A stretch of 64,000 nucleotides of DNA from Pseudomonadales bacterium (GTDB taxonomy: Bacteria; Pseudomonadota; Gammaproteobacteria; Pseudomonadales; Azotimanducaceae): positions 2,542,001 through 2,606,000 of the forward strand of contig WLWP01000001.1 of the NCBI GenBank assembly GCA_012103505.1, written 5' to 3'. The notes under the pieces were generated by a model. It saw only the letters and a list, made by a program, of their open reading frames with translations, was not told where the DNA came from and did no database searches. The position numbers and the translations under genes were made by a program. Of this stretch, positions 53,403 to 61,807 are shown piece after piece. Each line of letters opens with the position of its first letter. The stretch's first letter is position 1.

Positions 53403-53806
53403 TGTCTCGATCCCGTAGCGTTTTCGCCTGGCAGCTAATGGTTGGTTTGTTTTGCGTAGTCATTTGGTCTGAGGAAGTACACCCTCAGACCTTATCGGAT
53501 GGGGTCTATGCAGCGGAACAAATTCAGCCGGGGGGTGAGCTTTACAAAAAACACTGCATTAGCTGTCACGACAAAAAATACTTCGGTCCTGTGTTTAAGG
53601 CATGGTCCGGGCAACCGTTGAATAATTTTTTCCTGACCATGGCTACAACAATGCCTGAATCAAATCCAGGCATGCTCTACGATGAAGAATATGCAGATAT
53701 TCTCGCGTATATCTTGTCGCTCAATAAATACCCCGCTGGCAACGAGAAGTTAACGGCGGATCCGGCCAAACTAAAAGCTATCACGCTCTCCGTTAGCGCT
53801 GGCTAA
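53402..53806 (+). CDS. Monohaem cytochrome c
   Basis: Secreted c-type cytochrome of about 134 residues. Signal region QLMVGLFCVVIW is followed by the haem motif CISCH (Cys52, Cys55, His56) and a class I fold ending EEYADILAYILSLNKYPAG. The distal methionine is probably in GMLYDEEYADI or TTMPES. Translationally coupled to the PQQ dehydrogenase, which fits an electron-acceptor role. Its 3' end overlaps the convergent fused cytochrome-sugar dehydrogenase gene by 14 bp. Confidence 0.9.
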   Translation: MSRSRSVFAWQLMVGLFCVVIWSEEVHPQTLSDGVYAAEQIQPGGELYKKHCISCHDKKYFGPVFKAWSGQPLNNFFLTMATTMPESNPGMLYDEEYADILAYILSLNKYPAGNEKLTADPAKLKAITLSVSAG

Positions 53807-55364
53807 CAGTCGCCAGTCCATCACTCGGTACTAGCTTCACGATCGAACTACCCGCCTCGTTCTCGAGCAGAAGGTAGACCAGACCATCATAGCCCACCTC
53901 AACATCGCGGATCCGGGCTAGGTCTTTAATCAACGTTTCTTTGTGCAGTATCTTGTTACCCTCGAACACCATACGAAACAGCGAACTACCCTTCAGCGAA
54001 CCGATCAGCACATTTTGATACCAGCTGGCAAAGCGATCGCCGGTGTAGAAAGCAAAGCTTGATATCGCTGGGGACGGCGTGATGTCTACCAAGGTCTGCT
54101 CTACTTCAGTGGCATCAAATTCCAGCGCATTGATCTTGTGCCGTTCAACATGACTACCTGAGTATTCGAGCCCCAGAGAAAAGAACGGCCAACCATAGTT
54201 TCTACCTGGTAGCAGTTCATTGAGTTCATCACCACCACGCGGACCCATTTCAGAATTCCAAACTGTCTCTCGCTCCGGGTGCCACTCAAGACCCTGAGGA
54301 CTACGGTGACCGTAGGTCCAAATGCTCTGACGGGTGAACTCAGCGGTCTTGTAAGAACTTGCAGGACCTTCGACAAACGGATTATCTATCGGAATCGAAC
54401 CGTCATCGTTAACCCGATGGATTTTACCGTACGGTTTGTTGAGATTCTGCGCGGTGCTGTCCGCTGTGCCATCCGAAGACTTGATGCCAACAGATAGATA
54501 GACATGGCCGTCGTTATCGAACGCGATACGGCCGCCAGCCCCTGTATCGGGTGTTGCCTGATAGAATTCTTGGGGAGCCTGCCAAATTGTTTCTACATCA
54601 ACCCATGCCCCATCAACAATTCGTCCTCGATCGAGACGATTCATCGAGTAGGCGACCACGGAGGCGCCACATGGATCTCCGCAAAGATGGGTGTAATGCA
54701 AATAGACCCAGCCATTTTCTTCGTAGTTTGGGTGTGTTGCGACGTCCAGCAGCCAACCAGAGCCATATTGAACCCCCATGATATCGAACGAACTACCGGT
54801 TGCAGGGGTCCCTTGGATGAGCGCTCCTTGCTCACCTTCAGGAGAGACGATGGAGAGACCGCGCTCCTTTTCAGAGACAATGAGGGATCCGTCGGGCAGG
54901 GGTTCTATGGAAAAAATCAGTGGATCAAGTTCCGTAGCGACCGTCTCTATCCTGAAATTATGCTCTTCACTAACTTGGATATCGTCAGGCACATTTACTT
55001 CCGAATCGAAGCGAAAGTCAGTAAAACGCTGACCAAGGCGACGTTCACCGATGTAGATCGCAAGCCCTTTGACTTCAACATCTGTCAGGTCTGCTGCAAA
55101 AGCTGGGACACCAAGTTGAGGATGTCCACGGCGAATGCTCTCTTGCAGTTCAGCAACAGTGTCACCACCTGCGAGCTTTGTGCCAATCAGCGCAATGCTC
55201 TGTGATGTTCCTTCCATCTCGCCGCCATGGCAGGAGCCACAATTGTCGACATAGAGCGGTGCATAGATATCTAACTCAACGAAGGTGAGAACTGACCAAG
55301 CAACAATCCCTCCGATAACGACGGACACGCCAATAAAGATTGAGAGTTTTTTCCACCACGCCAT
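53793..55364 (-). CDS. Cytochrome c / soluble PQQ sugar dehydrogenase-type fusion
   Basis: A 523-residue protein with an N-terminal membrane anchor (LSIFIGVSVVIGGIVAWSVL), then a cytochrome c module with CGSCH (Cys42, Cys45, His46), then from about residue 145 a six-bladed glucose/sorbosone dehydrogenase propeller. PQQ-site features include WLLDVATHPNYEENGWVYL, the GGRIAFDNDGHVYLSVG strand, IWTYGHRSPQGLEW (catalytic His region) and NSEMGPRGGDELN. Members oxidise aldoses and donate electrons through the attached haem. Convergent with the PQQ-cytochrome operon, giving two independent quinoprotein systems back to back. Confidence 0.9.
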   Translation of the reverse strand: MAWWKKLSIFIGVSVVIGGIVAWSVLTFVELDIYAPLYVDNCGSCHGGEMEGTSQSIALIGTKLAGGDTVAELQESIRRGHPQLGVPAFAADLTDVEVKGLAIYIGERRLGQRFTDFRFDSEVNVPDDIQVSEEHNFRIETVATELDPLIFSIEPLPDGSLIVSEKERGLSIVSPEGEQGALIQGTPATGSSFDIMGVQYGSGWLLDVATHPNYEENGWVYLHYTHLCGDPCGASVVAYSMNRLDRGRIVDGAWVDVETIWQAPQEFYQATPDTGAGGRIAFDNDGHVYLSVGIKSSDGTADSTAQNLNKPYGKIHRVNDDGSIPIDNPFVEGPASSYKTAEFTRQSIWTYGHRSPQGLEWHPERETVWNSEMGPRGGDELNELLPGRNYGWPFFSLGLEYSGSHVERHKINALEFDATEVEQTLVDITPSPAISSFAFYTGDRFASWYQNVLIGSLKGSSLFRMVFEGNKILHKETLIKDLARIRDVEVGYDGLVYLLLENEAGSSIVKLVPSDGLATVSQR

Positions 55365-55446
55365 CGCTCTACTCCTAGGACTGCCTATCGCATCTAGCGT
55401 ACGCCTTTCCCCAGAAAAGTGCGACGCAGCGGTCGCTAAGCGATCA

Positions 55447-56298
55447 CTACTTCTGATACTCCGGAGAAGACGCCTTCATGACTCGAGATTGCATTAACAT
55501 GCTCGCTACTTTCTCATTCTTCTGATTGAGTGCGTGGGTTTCGTACCAAACGTATTCAGTTTGCGGGCTTTGGCCAACACAAATCACCGTGCTGATCAGA
55601 TGGTAGTCTCGATTCATTAAGAACGGACCATGCTCAAAACCGATTTCGATTGCACCAAACAGACCAACTGAATCGCCAACATAGGGACGCAAACCCGCCA
55701 TGGGGACGCCCCACAAAAATTCGATCACCGTACAAGGCGCCGCGACTGGTTCGCCCCAAGGCGAGCTCTCTCGGTACCACGGTATTGGATCACTGATCAC
55801 ATTAGTGTCAAAACGTTGAAATTGCTTCTCTGGAGATGTGTGCACATCGTACTCACCCAGTGACATGCCAGCTTTGAGACGATTCAAAATACGTAGCTCG
55901 TTCGGCTCACACGGGCGATAGTCTTTGCCTCGAAGTTCTGACACCGAATGATCGCCGATACTGGCACTACCTTGCGCTACCAACAAACCGTCTTCGCGCT
56001 CCATCCAGACACGTGTGCTATCTGCACCCGGTTCCAGCGCTGCCGCGAAAACTTGGACCTTCTCCAGGTCCACAGTGGCGTTCTTGAAACTCAAGGACAA
56101 GTTGCCTCGTTCGAACCATTCGTTGCCAAAAACCTCGAGCAAAACAGGCGGAAACTGGTTCATATGAACATCACCGGCAACGGTTCCGCCTCGAAAGCCA
56201 AGCTCCGCCGCTGTATCGTCGTCGTGAATACTCCCCTCGCCTGCATCTGCCGACCAGTTTCTGGCTGCCCACAATGGTCCAGTTAATCGCTCTGCCAT
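55447..56298 (-). CDS. Hot-dog fold (MaoC-like) protein
   Basis: A 283-residue protein that I judge to be a double hot-dog. IHDDDTAAELGFRGGTVAGDVHMN resembles the MaoC/hydratase active site, where Asp and His sit in a loop before the FRG helix. The second half ends ISTVICVGQSPQTEYVWYET, a usual hot-dog strand. Members are thioesterases or dehydratases on acyl-CoA. AAGGGG precedes the ATG. It is the last gene of the minus-strand operon beginning with Gfo/Idh. Confidence 0.7.
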   Translation of the reverse strand: MAERLTGPLWAARNWSADAGEGSIHDDDTAAELGFRGGTVAGDVHMNQFPPVLLEVFGNEWFERGNLSLSFKNATVDLEKVQVFAAALEPGADSTRVWMEREDGLLVAQGSASIGDHSVSELRGKDYRPCEPNELRILNRLKAGMSLGEYDVHTSPEKQFQRFDTNVISDPIPWYRESSPWGEPVAAPCTVIEFLWGVPMAGLRPYVGDSVGLFGAIEIGFEHGPFLMNRDYHLISTVICVGQSPQTEYVWYETHALNQKNEKVASMLMQSRVMKASSPEYQK

Positions 56299-56334
56299 AC
56301 CAAGCCCCTTCTCTTACTTTTGTAGTTGCTCAAC

Positions 56335-57537
56335 TTAATCGGGTAATCCAAGTACACGCTTCGCGATTATATTGAGCTGTATCTCGTTTGAGCCACCCGC
56401 GATGGATATCGCCTTTGCTTCAAGCCAAAGACGACACATCGAAACCTCCTCGTCGGTGAACATATCACCTTCCCAGCCAAGCCCCTGCGTACCTCTAATG
56501 CGAAGTTGGAGTTCAAGTTGTTGTTTAACGTAGTTCGCCTCCACGTATTTGAATATCGAGGTCGCCGCGCCTGGGGTTTGCGAAGCTGACTCCTCTAAAG
56601 TTCGCCGCTGTGTCAGTCGAAACGCAGTGAGCAACATATCGTTAGCCACGAGATCGTCGCGCAGGACAGAGTCCAGATCGCTATCCGCTCCCGCATATTT
56701 GGCAAAGAGTTCCGGCATTGAGACTGATGGCTTTATCCGCTCCATAGGACCAGCCATGTCGGCGCTGGCAAGTGCTGCCAAGCCAGACCGTTCGTGCTGC
56801 AATAGCCGCTTGCCGACTGTCCACCCTTGATTCACCTTATGTACCAGATCCTCTTTAGGGACACGCACATCGTCGAAGAACGTCTGGCAGAACGGTGACT
56901 GCCCATTAATCAGTTCGATGGGCTGAACTGTCACTCCAGGCGAATCCATCGAAAACAGCAGAAAGCTGATGCCTTCGTGCTTTGGCACGTCTCGGTCGGT
57001 TCGAACCAAGCAAAACATCCAATCCGCATGGCTTGCCCCAGAAGTCCAAATCTTAGATCCAGACACCAAGAAATGATCACCACAATCCTCAGCATATGTT
57101 TGCAAACCGGCTAAATCGGAACCAGCTCCCGGTTCACTGTAACCCTGACACCACGCGTATTGACCGCTGGCAATCGCCGGTAGATGTCGCCTTTTCTGCT
57201 CCTCGGTCCCGTACTCAAGAAGAGTAGGGCCGATCATAGTGACACCCATACCGCCGAGCGGTGGCCGAGCACCTAGCATTTGCAGTTCTTCCAACAACAC
57301 CATGAAGTGGTCCGTATCCAGCCCTGCTCCGCCGTACTCCACGGGCCAGGTTGGGACTGTCCAACCGCGCGCCGACATCTTTTCTAGCCAAGTGTAGGCA
57401 TCTGGGTTTGAGCTCCGCTTCTTTGTGCCCCCGTTTACTTCTTCGCCCGGGACCATTCGGGTGCGCATGGAATTTGGACAATGCTCTTCCAACCAAGCTC
57501 GCGTCTCTTCACGAAATTCTCGCAAAACTCTGCTCAT
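56335..57537 (-). CDS. Acyl-CoA dehydrogenase
   Basis: A 400-residue FAD enzyme of the ACAD family. WCQGYSEPGAGSDLAGLQT is the flavin-binding motif, FLVSGSKIWTSGASHADWM follows, and the C-terminal AISIAGGSNEIQLNIIAKRVLGLP is typical of the FadE17/26-like branch from steroid or branched-acyl degradation. The ATG at 57537 overlaps the LLM stop (TGATG). It acts on a CoA thioester; the substrate class is inference. Confidence 0.92.
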   Translation of the reverse strand: MSRVLREFREETRAWLEEHCPNSMRTRMVPGEEVNGGTKKRSSNPDAYTWLEKMSARGWTVPTWPVEYGGAGLDTDHFMVLLEELQMLGARPPLGGMGVTMIGPTLLEYGTEEQKRRHLPAIASGQYAWCQGYSEPGAGSDLAGLQTYAEDCGDHFLVSGSKIWTSGASHADWMFCLVRTDRDVPKHEGISFLLFSMDSPGVTVQPIELINGQSPFCQTFFDDVRVPKEDLVHKVNQGWTVGKRLLQHERSGLAALASADMAGPMERIKPSVSMPELFAKYAGADSDLDSVLRDDLVANDMLLTAFRLTQRRTLEESASQTPGAATSIFKYVEANYVKQQLELQLRIRGTQGLGWEGDMFTDEEVSMCRLWLEAKAISIAGGSNEIQLNIIAKRVLGLPD

Positions 57538-58598
57538 CAAGATCCTTCTAACCGGCTGTGATCAAGGTTTGGAAGTACGTACCGTGCGAACAAGTCACAT
57601 TCGTCCAAGTGTGGATAACCAGACAAAATAAATGCGTCGATGCCCATGGCTTCGTATTGCAATAACTTTTGTAGTACCTGATCCGGATCCCCTACCACTG
57701 CTGCGCCACAACCACTACGGGCTCTACCGATCCCGGTCCAAAGATTCTCTTCAACAAACCCATCCGCATCTGCCTCCTCTCGTAGCTGACCTTGGGCTCG
57801 CACACCCACCGACTGACTATCAAGCGACTGGCTGCGAATCTTCTTACCTTCGTCTGCGTCGAGTCGCGACAGTAACCGTCGAGATGCGTCGATAGCTTCC
57901 CCTTCCTTTTCACGGACTATCACGTGAACTCGATAGCCAAAACGCAACGCACGACTATAGTTCGCCGCGCGCACGCGCATATCCGTCAGCAGACTAGCTA
58001 CTGTTGCTAACTTGTCGGGCCACATGAGATACACATCGGCAGCTTCAGCCGCAACGTCTCGAGCGTTCTCAGAGAGACCACCAAAGTAAAACAACGGGCT
58101 CCTGCCGCTAACCGTCCTAGCATTTGGTGGTTCCACATCCAGGTTCACAAATTCACCGCGCGCACTTATCGGTTTCCCATCCAAGAGCATACGCAAAGAA
58201 GCCATCACTTCACGCGTTCGCTGATACCTCGCTGGAGAGGACAGTGTCTCGCCTGGGACATCTGATGAGATTATGTTCACTGTCAGCCGACCACCTAACA
58301 TTTGATCCAACGTCGCGAGCTGACGAGCCATTTGAGGGACACAAAGTTCCCCGCACCGAACGGCCAGTAACATCCGAATCTGCTCGGTTAAGGTTGCCAT
58401 TCCTGCAGCAAACGCAACTGAGTCGATCCCTAGCTGATAGCCAGAAGGAAGGAGAATACTGTCGTACCCTTTGGTATCGGCGGATCGAGTAATTTCCGCA
58501 CAGTGTTGCCACGATGACTTCAGCTCTGGCTGATGGACGCCGAGATATTCATAGTCGTCATCACACAACGCACTAAACCAGCTAACTTCTACACTCAC
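57537..58598 (-). CDS. LLM-class monooxygenase, SsuD-like
   Basis: A 353-residue TIM-barrel flavin monooxygenase of the alkanesulfonate monooxygenase (SsuD) branch. Features are WFSALCDDDYEYLG, ITRSADTKGYDSILLPSGY, GGRLTVNIISSD and SPLFYFGGLSENARDVAA. Such enzymes use reduced flavin from a partner reductase to cleave C-S bonds or oxidise carbonyls; no reductase gene is adjacent. It starts with GTG overlapping the stop of the aldo-keto reductase (GTGA), so the two are coupled. Confidence 0.9.
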   Translation of the reverse strand: MSVEVSWFSALCDDDYEYLGVHQPELKSSWQHCAEITRSADTKGYDSILLPSGYQLGIDSVAFAAGMATLTEQIRMLLAVRCGELCVPQMARQLATLDQMLGGRLTVNIISSDVPGETLSSPARYQRTREVMASLRMLLDGKPISARGEFVNLDVEPPNARTVSGRSPLFYFGGLSENARDVAAEAADVYLMWPDKLATVASLLTDMRVRAANYSRALRFGYRVHVIVREKEGEAIDASRRLLSRLDADEGKKIRSQSLDSQSVGVRAQGQLREEADADGFVEENLWTGIGRARSGCGAAVVGDPDQVLQKLLQYEAMGIDAFILSGYPHLDECDLFARYVLPNLDHSRLEGS

Positions 58599-59494
58599 GG
58601 CAAATCTTCCCCCATCGAGGCTTGAATGATTTCGTAAACATCTGTTCGCGTCAGTTTCACTTTCAGGGAGTTTCTCGCCGACGCAATCCGACCCTGATCA
58701 ATACTACCGACTATCGCCACCGGCTTGGCTGGATGCGCAAGGACAAAAGCAAGACAGAGAGTTGCTCGATCAACATCCTCTCTCGTCGCAAGCCTCTCGA
58801 GCACTTTATCTAGCGAAGCGGGCACTCCACCCAACTCAGTAAGCGTGCCCCCACCAAGTGGGCTCCAAGCCAGCATAGTTTGCTCATGCTGCATGCACTG
58901 ATCGAAAGTGCCATCAAAGAGTGGGGCAAGATGCAATGCAGAGTATTCAGATTGCTGTGAAATAATCTTGCCAGGTAGAAAGGTCATCAAAGCACTCGTC
59001 TGGGTCGGCGCGTGATTCGATACGCCAACCTGTCTTATTTTGCCACTAGTTAAGAGTCTATCGAGGATTGCTGCAGTTTCTTCAGGATGGCTCAACATAT
59101 CCGGGCGATGAATTTGATAGAGGTCTAGCTGCTCTACACCGAGTCTGCGCAGCGAAGCTTCACATGCAGCCTCAAGATACCCTGAGTCATATGGCACACC
59201 CGGGATAATCCCTCCTTTGGATGCTAGAACCATCTGTCGCCTTAGCTCGGGCTTTTGTTTCAGTACGCCGCCTAACAACTCCTCCGCTGATCCGAAGGCG
59301 GTGCCACCCCAATCGAGACCGTACACATCCGCTGTGTCGACAAGATTCATACCATGTTCGAGGGCGCACTCGATACGCGCTTGGGCACCATCCACGCTCA
59401 TATTGACCAAGCGCCAACAACCGTAGGCCAAAGGACCAATTGTCTGGTCACCGAGCTGGCGCGGCGAAGTGTCTAGCAAATTGGTATTCGTCAT
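58595..59494 (-). CDS. Aldo/keto reductase family oxidoreductase
   Basis: NADPH-dependent carbonyl reductase of 299 residues, TIM-barrel fold. The catalytic set appears as NLVDTADVYGLDWG (Asp, Tyr), VLASKGG (Lys) and LYQIHRPDM (His). GVSNHAPTQ and AWSPLGGG are also typical. The frame opens at 59671, but the ATG at 59492-59494 is preferred and places it 13 bp after the Gfo/Idh gene. Close to the YdhF-like branch. Confidence 0.92.
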   Translation of the reverse strand: MTNTNLLDTSPRQLGDQTIGPLAYGCWRLVNMSVDGAQARIECALEHGMNLVDTADVYGLDWGGTAFGSAEELLGGVLKQKPELRRQMVLASKGGIIPGVPYDSGYLEAACEASLRRLGVEQLDLYQIHRPDMLSHPEETAAILDRLLTSGKIRQVGVSNHAPTQTSALMTFLPGKIISQQSEYSALHLAPLFDGTFDQCMQHEQTMLAWSPLGGGTLTELGGVPASLDKVLERLATREDVDRATLCLAFVLAHPAKPVAIVGSIDQGRIASARNSLKVKLTRTDVYEIIQASMGEDLP

Positions 59495-59507
59495 GGTTTC
59501 GTTTCCA

Positions 59508-60731
59508 TTAGGAGAAGGTGGACATATCGAAGTCGTCTGGAAGTAGGTCTGCAATCTCAATCGCGGCCTTCTCTTCGATGGAGGCTTGTGCGGCAAAACC
59601 GACCAGGGCCGATAGTAATGCCGCCTCAAGACTCGGACCGTCAGACACAGCAGACGAAAGATCTTCGGCAAACGCTAGGTGTTCAAAGAATGTCGAACCG
59701 TGGTGACCTGCGCTCTCAATGTATGATGGGTACTTGGGGACCGTTACCCGGGAAGCCCCACCTTCGCCGACCCATACCTCGAGCAGGTTCTCATTTTTAT
59801 CGCCAAGTTCGGCTCGCTCACTCGCCCTGACTCGACCTACATCACCACAAACGATTAACTCCTCATGACTGCCCGGCACGAACATACACAATGAGAAACC
59901 ACCGATAACTCCATTCTGATAGTTAACAACTACCTGCGCCTGATCTAGTCCGTCAGCACTCTTGTTTGCGTAGTTAAATTCTTTGAAGTTGGTTGCCTGG
60001 CTGCCCGTAGCAAAAACCAACTCTGGATTGCCACCCGCAAACAGATTCATCAAGTCAAAGTAGTGACAGCACTTCTCGACGAGAGTCCCACCCGTTTTGA
60101 CATTGAATTTGTTCCATTGCTCGACTTTATCTAGGAAAGGAAAGCGATGCTCCAGCATGTTCACACTGCTCACTTCGCCAATCGTGTGCCGATCAAATAC
60201 TTCTGCCAACGCTTCGGCATAGATCGCCTTGTATCGATACTGCAATCCCACTCGAACGATGTTTTTGTGGTTTTGTGCTAGGCGACAGACCTCAATCGCA
60301 TCGCTAACCGTAGTCGCAATTGGTTTCTCGAGAAAAATCGCTTTGTTAGTTTTTGCAGCCACCTGCATGACTTCTAAATGGGTGAAGTTAGGGGTCGCAA
60401 TGATCAAAGCGTCTGTCTTGGGATCCGCACACGCTTCATTAAGCGAACGGTAGCTTGTCGGCGTCGGGATAGACATATGAGCCAGCACCTCTAACGCATG
60501 TCGGGTACTGGTTGGGTTTGGGTCATATATCCCGCTGACATTGGCGCTACCCGTCAAGTGAGCATTGCGCATATGCTCCAGCCCCATCATGCCGCAGCCG
60601 ATAAAGCCAAAGTTGAGATTCGGCGCTTGGCGTTGCGTCAGATAGCGATCTTGATCTTCTAAGTAAGCAAAAGCCTTCGCTCTCCTGAAAGCGCGACTCT
60701 TCTCAACCGGCTGTTTCACTCGTCTACCCAT
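59508..60731 (-). CDS. Gfo/Idh/MocA-family oxidoreductase
   Basis: NAD(P)-dependent dehydrogenase of 407 residues acting on sugars, inositols or cyclic alcohols. The Rossmann motif GFIGCGMMGLEHM is at about residue 41, and the catalytic region holds FLEKPIATTVSDA (Lys of EKP) and GTLVEKCCHYFDLMNL (His). The 40 residues before the Rossmann strand are longer than usual and rich in basic residues, so an internal start is possible. It heads a minus-strand operon and is divergent from the LysR gene. Confidence 0.88.
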   Translation of the reverse strand: MGRRVKQPVEKSRAFRRAKAFAYLEDQDRYLTQRQAPNLNFGFIGCGMMGLEHMRNAHLTGSANVSGIYDPNPTSTRHALEVLAHMSIPTPTSYRSLNEACADPKTDALIIATPNFTHLEVMQVAAKTNKAIFLEKPIATTVSDAIEVCRLAQNHKNIVRVGLQYRYKAIYAEALAEVFDRHTIGEVSSVNMLEHRFPFLDKVEQWNKFNVKTGGTLVEKCCHYFDLMNLFAGGNPELVFATGSQATNFKEFNYANKSADGLDQAQVVVNYQNGVIGGFSLCMFVPGSHEELIVCGDVGRVRASERAELGDKNENLLEVWVGEGGASRVTVPKYPSYIESAGHHGSTFFEHLAFAEDLSSAVSDGPSLEAALLSALVGFAAQASIEEKAAIEIADLLPDDFDMSTFS

Positions 60732-60781
60732 CCATGCGAAAACCCGTAAAGCACAGATGATATGGCAATAAATATCTTATA

Positions 60782-60802
60782 TTATTTCTATTTTGGAAAT
60801 AA
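60782..60802. promoter_or_regulatory. Perfect 7-bp palindrome, LysR-type (T-N11-A) operator
   Basis: TTATTTC-N7-GAAATAA is a perfect inverted repeat containing TTC-N7-GAA, hence a T-N11-A motif as bound by LysR proteins. It sits between the divergent Gfo/Idh and LysR genes, 16 bp before the LysR ATG and 50 bp before the Gfo/Idh start, in an AT-rich stretch. This suggests that LysR controls both itself and the catabolic operon. Confidence 0.6.
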
Positions 60803-60818
60803 CAGTTCACATCTCTGC

Positions 60819-61730
60819 ATGAATGAGCTTCGACCCATCGAATTTTTTGCCGCGGTCTATCGAACTCGAAGTTTTCGGGTTGCCGCGGAACAGCTAGGTG
60901 TGTCACAGAGCAGCCTCACTAAAGGTGTGCAAAAGTTGGAAAGGACAATTGGATTGCAGTTGTTCAACCGAACAACCCGGAGTGTTGAGCCTACGGATGT
61001 GGCGAGAAAGCTACTTGCACGAGCTGAAGAAGTGCTTGCCGCTACGACCGCACTCCGTGATGAAGCTCGTTTGCTCGCAGGCGGTGAGTTGGGTGCTATT
61101 CGAGTTGGTGCAATCGCATTGGCGGCAGAGACCGTGATCGCCAACAGCCTCGCACAACTTACGCGCTCCCACCCGGATTTAGAGATTGAGGTGGTCGTTG
61201 GAAGTTCAGATGTCTACCGAGACCTCGCGGTTGGCGATTGCGGTGTCGTGGTCGGCGACGAAGCAAACTTCCTCGCGTCGAGTCATGCGTCTGTATTGAA
61301 AATGACGCCTCTAAGTGAAGAGGAGCTCGTGTTCGTTCATCGCACAGGACATCCAATCACCAACCCGCCAAGTGAGACGAAACTACCGGATTATCCGCTC
61401 GCAATCCCGAGTCGGTACTTTAGTGAGAATCGACTTTTTGAAACCGACCTACCCAACCGTATATCGCCAAACGGTCCGCGCTACCGACTGAACAGCCTTT
61501 CCGCCTGCCTTTCCCTTGCCGCTGCCAGCGACACAATCACCCTTGCACCAAGGTCGTTAATGACCGGTGCAACGAAAATGACCGGCGCAACGAATTCGCG
61601 AATTTTGCAGATTGCCTCTGACAGTATCACCGAAGGTTCGGACCTACGCGTACGGCTCGTTATGGTCACCGTCGCCCGAAATGCACCCACGCCATCTATA
61701 AAAGCCTTCCACCAAGCCTGTATTGCTTAA
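60819..61730 (+). CDS. LysR-family transcriptional regulator
   Basis: A 303-residue LTTR. The N-terminal winged helix reads IEFFAAVYRTRSFRVAAEQLGVSQSSLTKGVQKLE, then LFNRTTRSVEPTDVARKLLARA, and the C-terminal half is the usual ligand-binding domain. The ATG at 60819 is used; the frame opens at 60762. Near the C-terminus a tandem duplication gives MTGATK-MTGATN. It is divergent from the Gfo/Idh operon across a palindrome. The inducer is unknown. Confidence 0.92.
   Translation: MNELRPIEFFAAVYRTRSFRVAAEQLGVSQSSLTKGVQKLERTIGLQLFNRTTRSVEPTDVARKLLARAEEVLAATTALRDEARLLAGGELGAIRVGAIALAAETVIANSLAQLTRSHPDLEIEVVVGSSDVYRDLAVGDCGVVVGDEANFLASSHASVLKMTPLSEEELVFVHRTGHPITNPPSETKLPDYPLAIPSRYFSENRLFETDLPNRISPNGPRYRLNSLSACLSLAAASDTITLAPRSLMTGATKMTGATNSRILQIASDSITEGSDLRVRLVMVTVARNAPTPSIKAFHQACIA
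61560..61595 (+). repeat. 18-bp in-frame tandem duplication inside the LysR gene
   Basis: ATGACCGG(T/C)GCAACGAA(A/T) occurs twice in direct succession (16 of 18 identical), encoding MTGATK then MTGATN. It lies in the C-terminal domain between two core segments. It keeps the reading frame, so it adds six residues to the effector domain. Confidence 0.85.
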
Positions 61731-61807
61731 ACCCAGCGCTCTTCCCATTCTTTTGGATCCCGCATACGCTGTCCAAAGATAGAGCCACACATTAAGAAGA
61801 TGAGTTT

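Noticed and set aside
54504..55205. Plus-strand ORF of 233 codons
   Set aside because: It is antisense to the cytochrome/PQQ fusion gene, whose domains are well defined.
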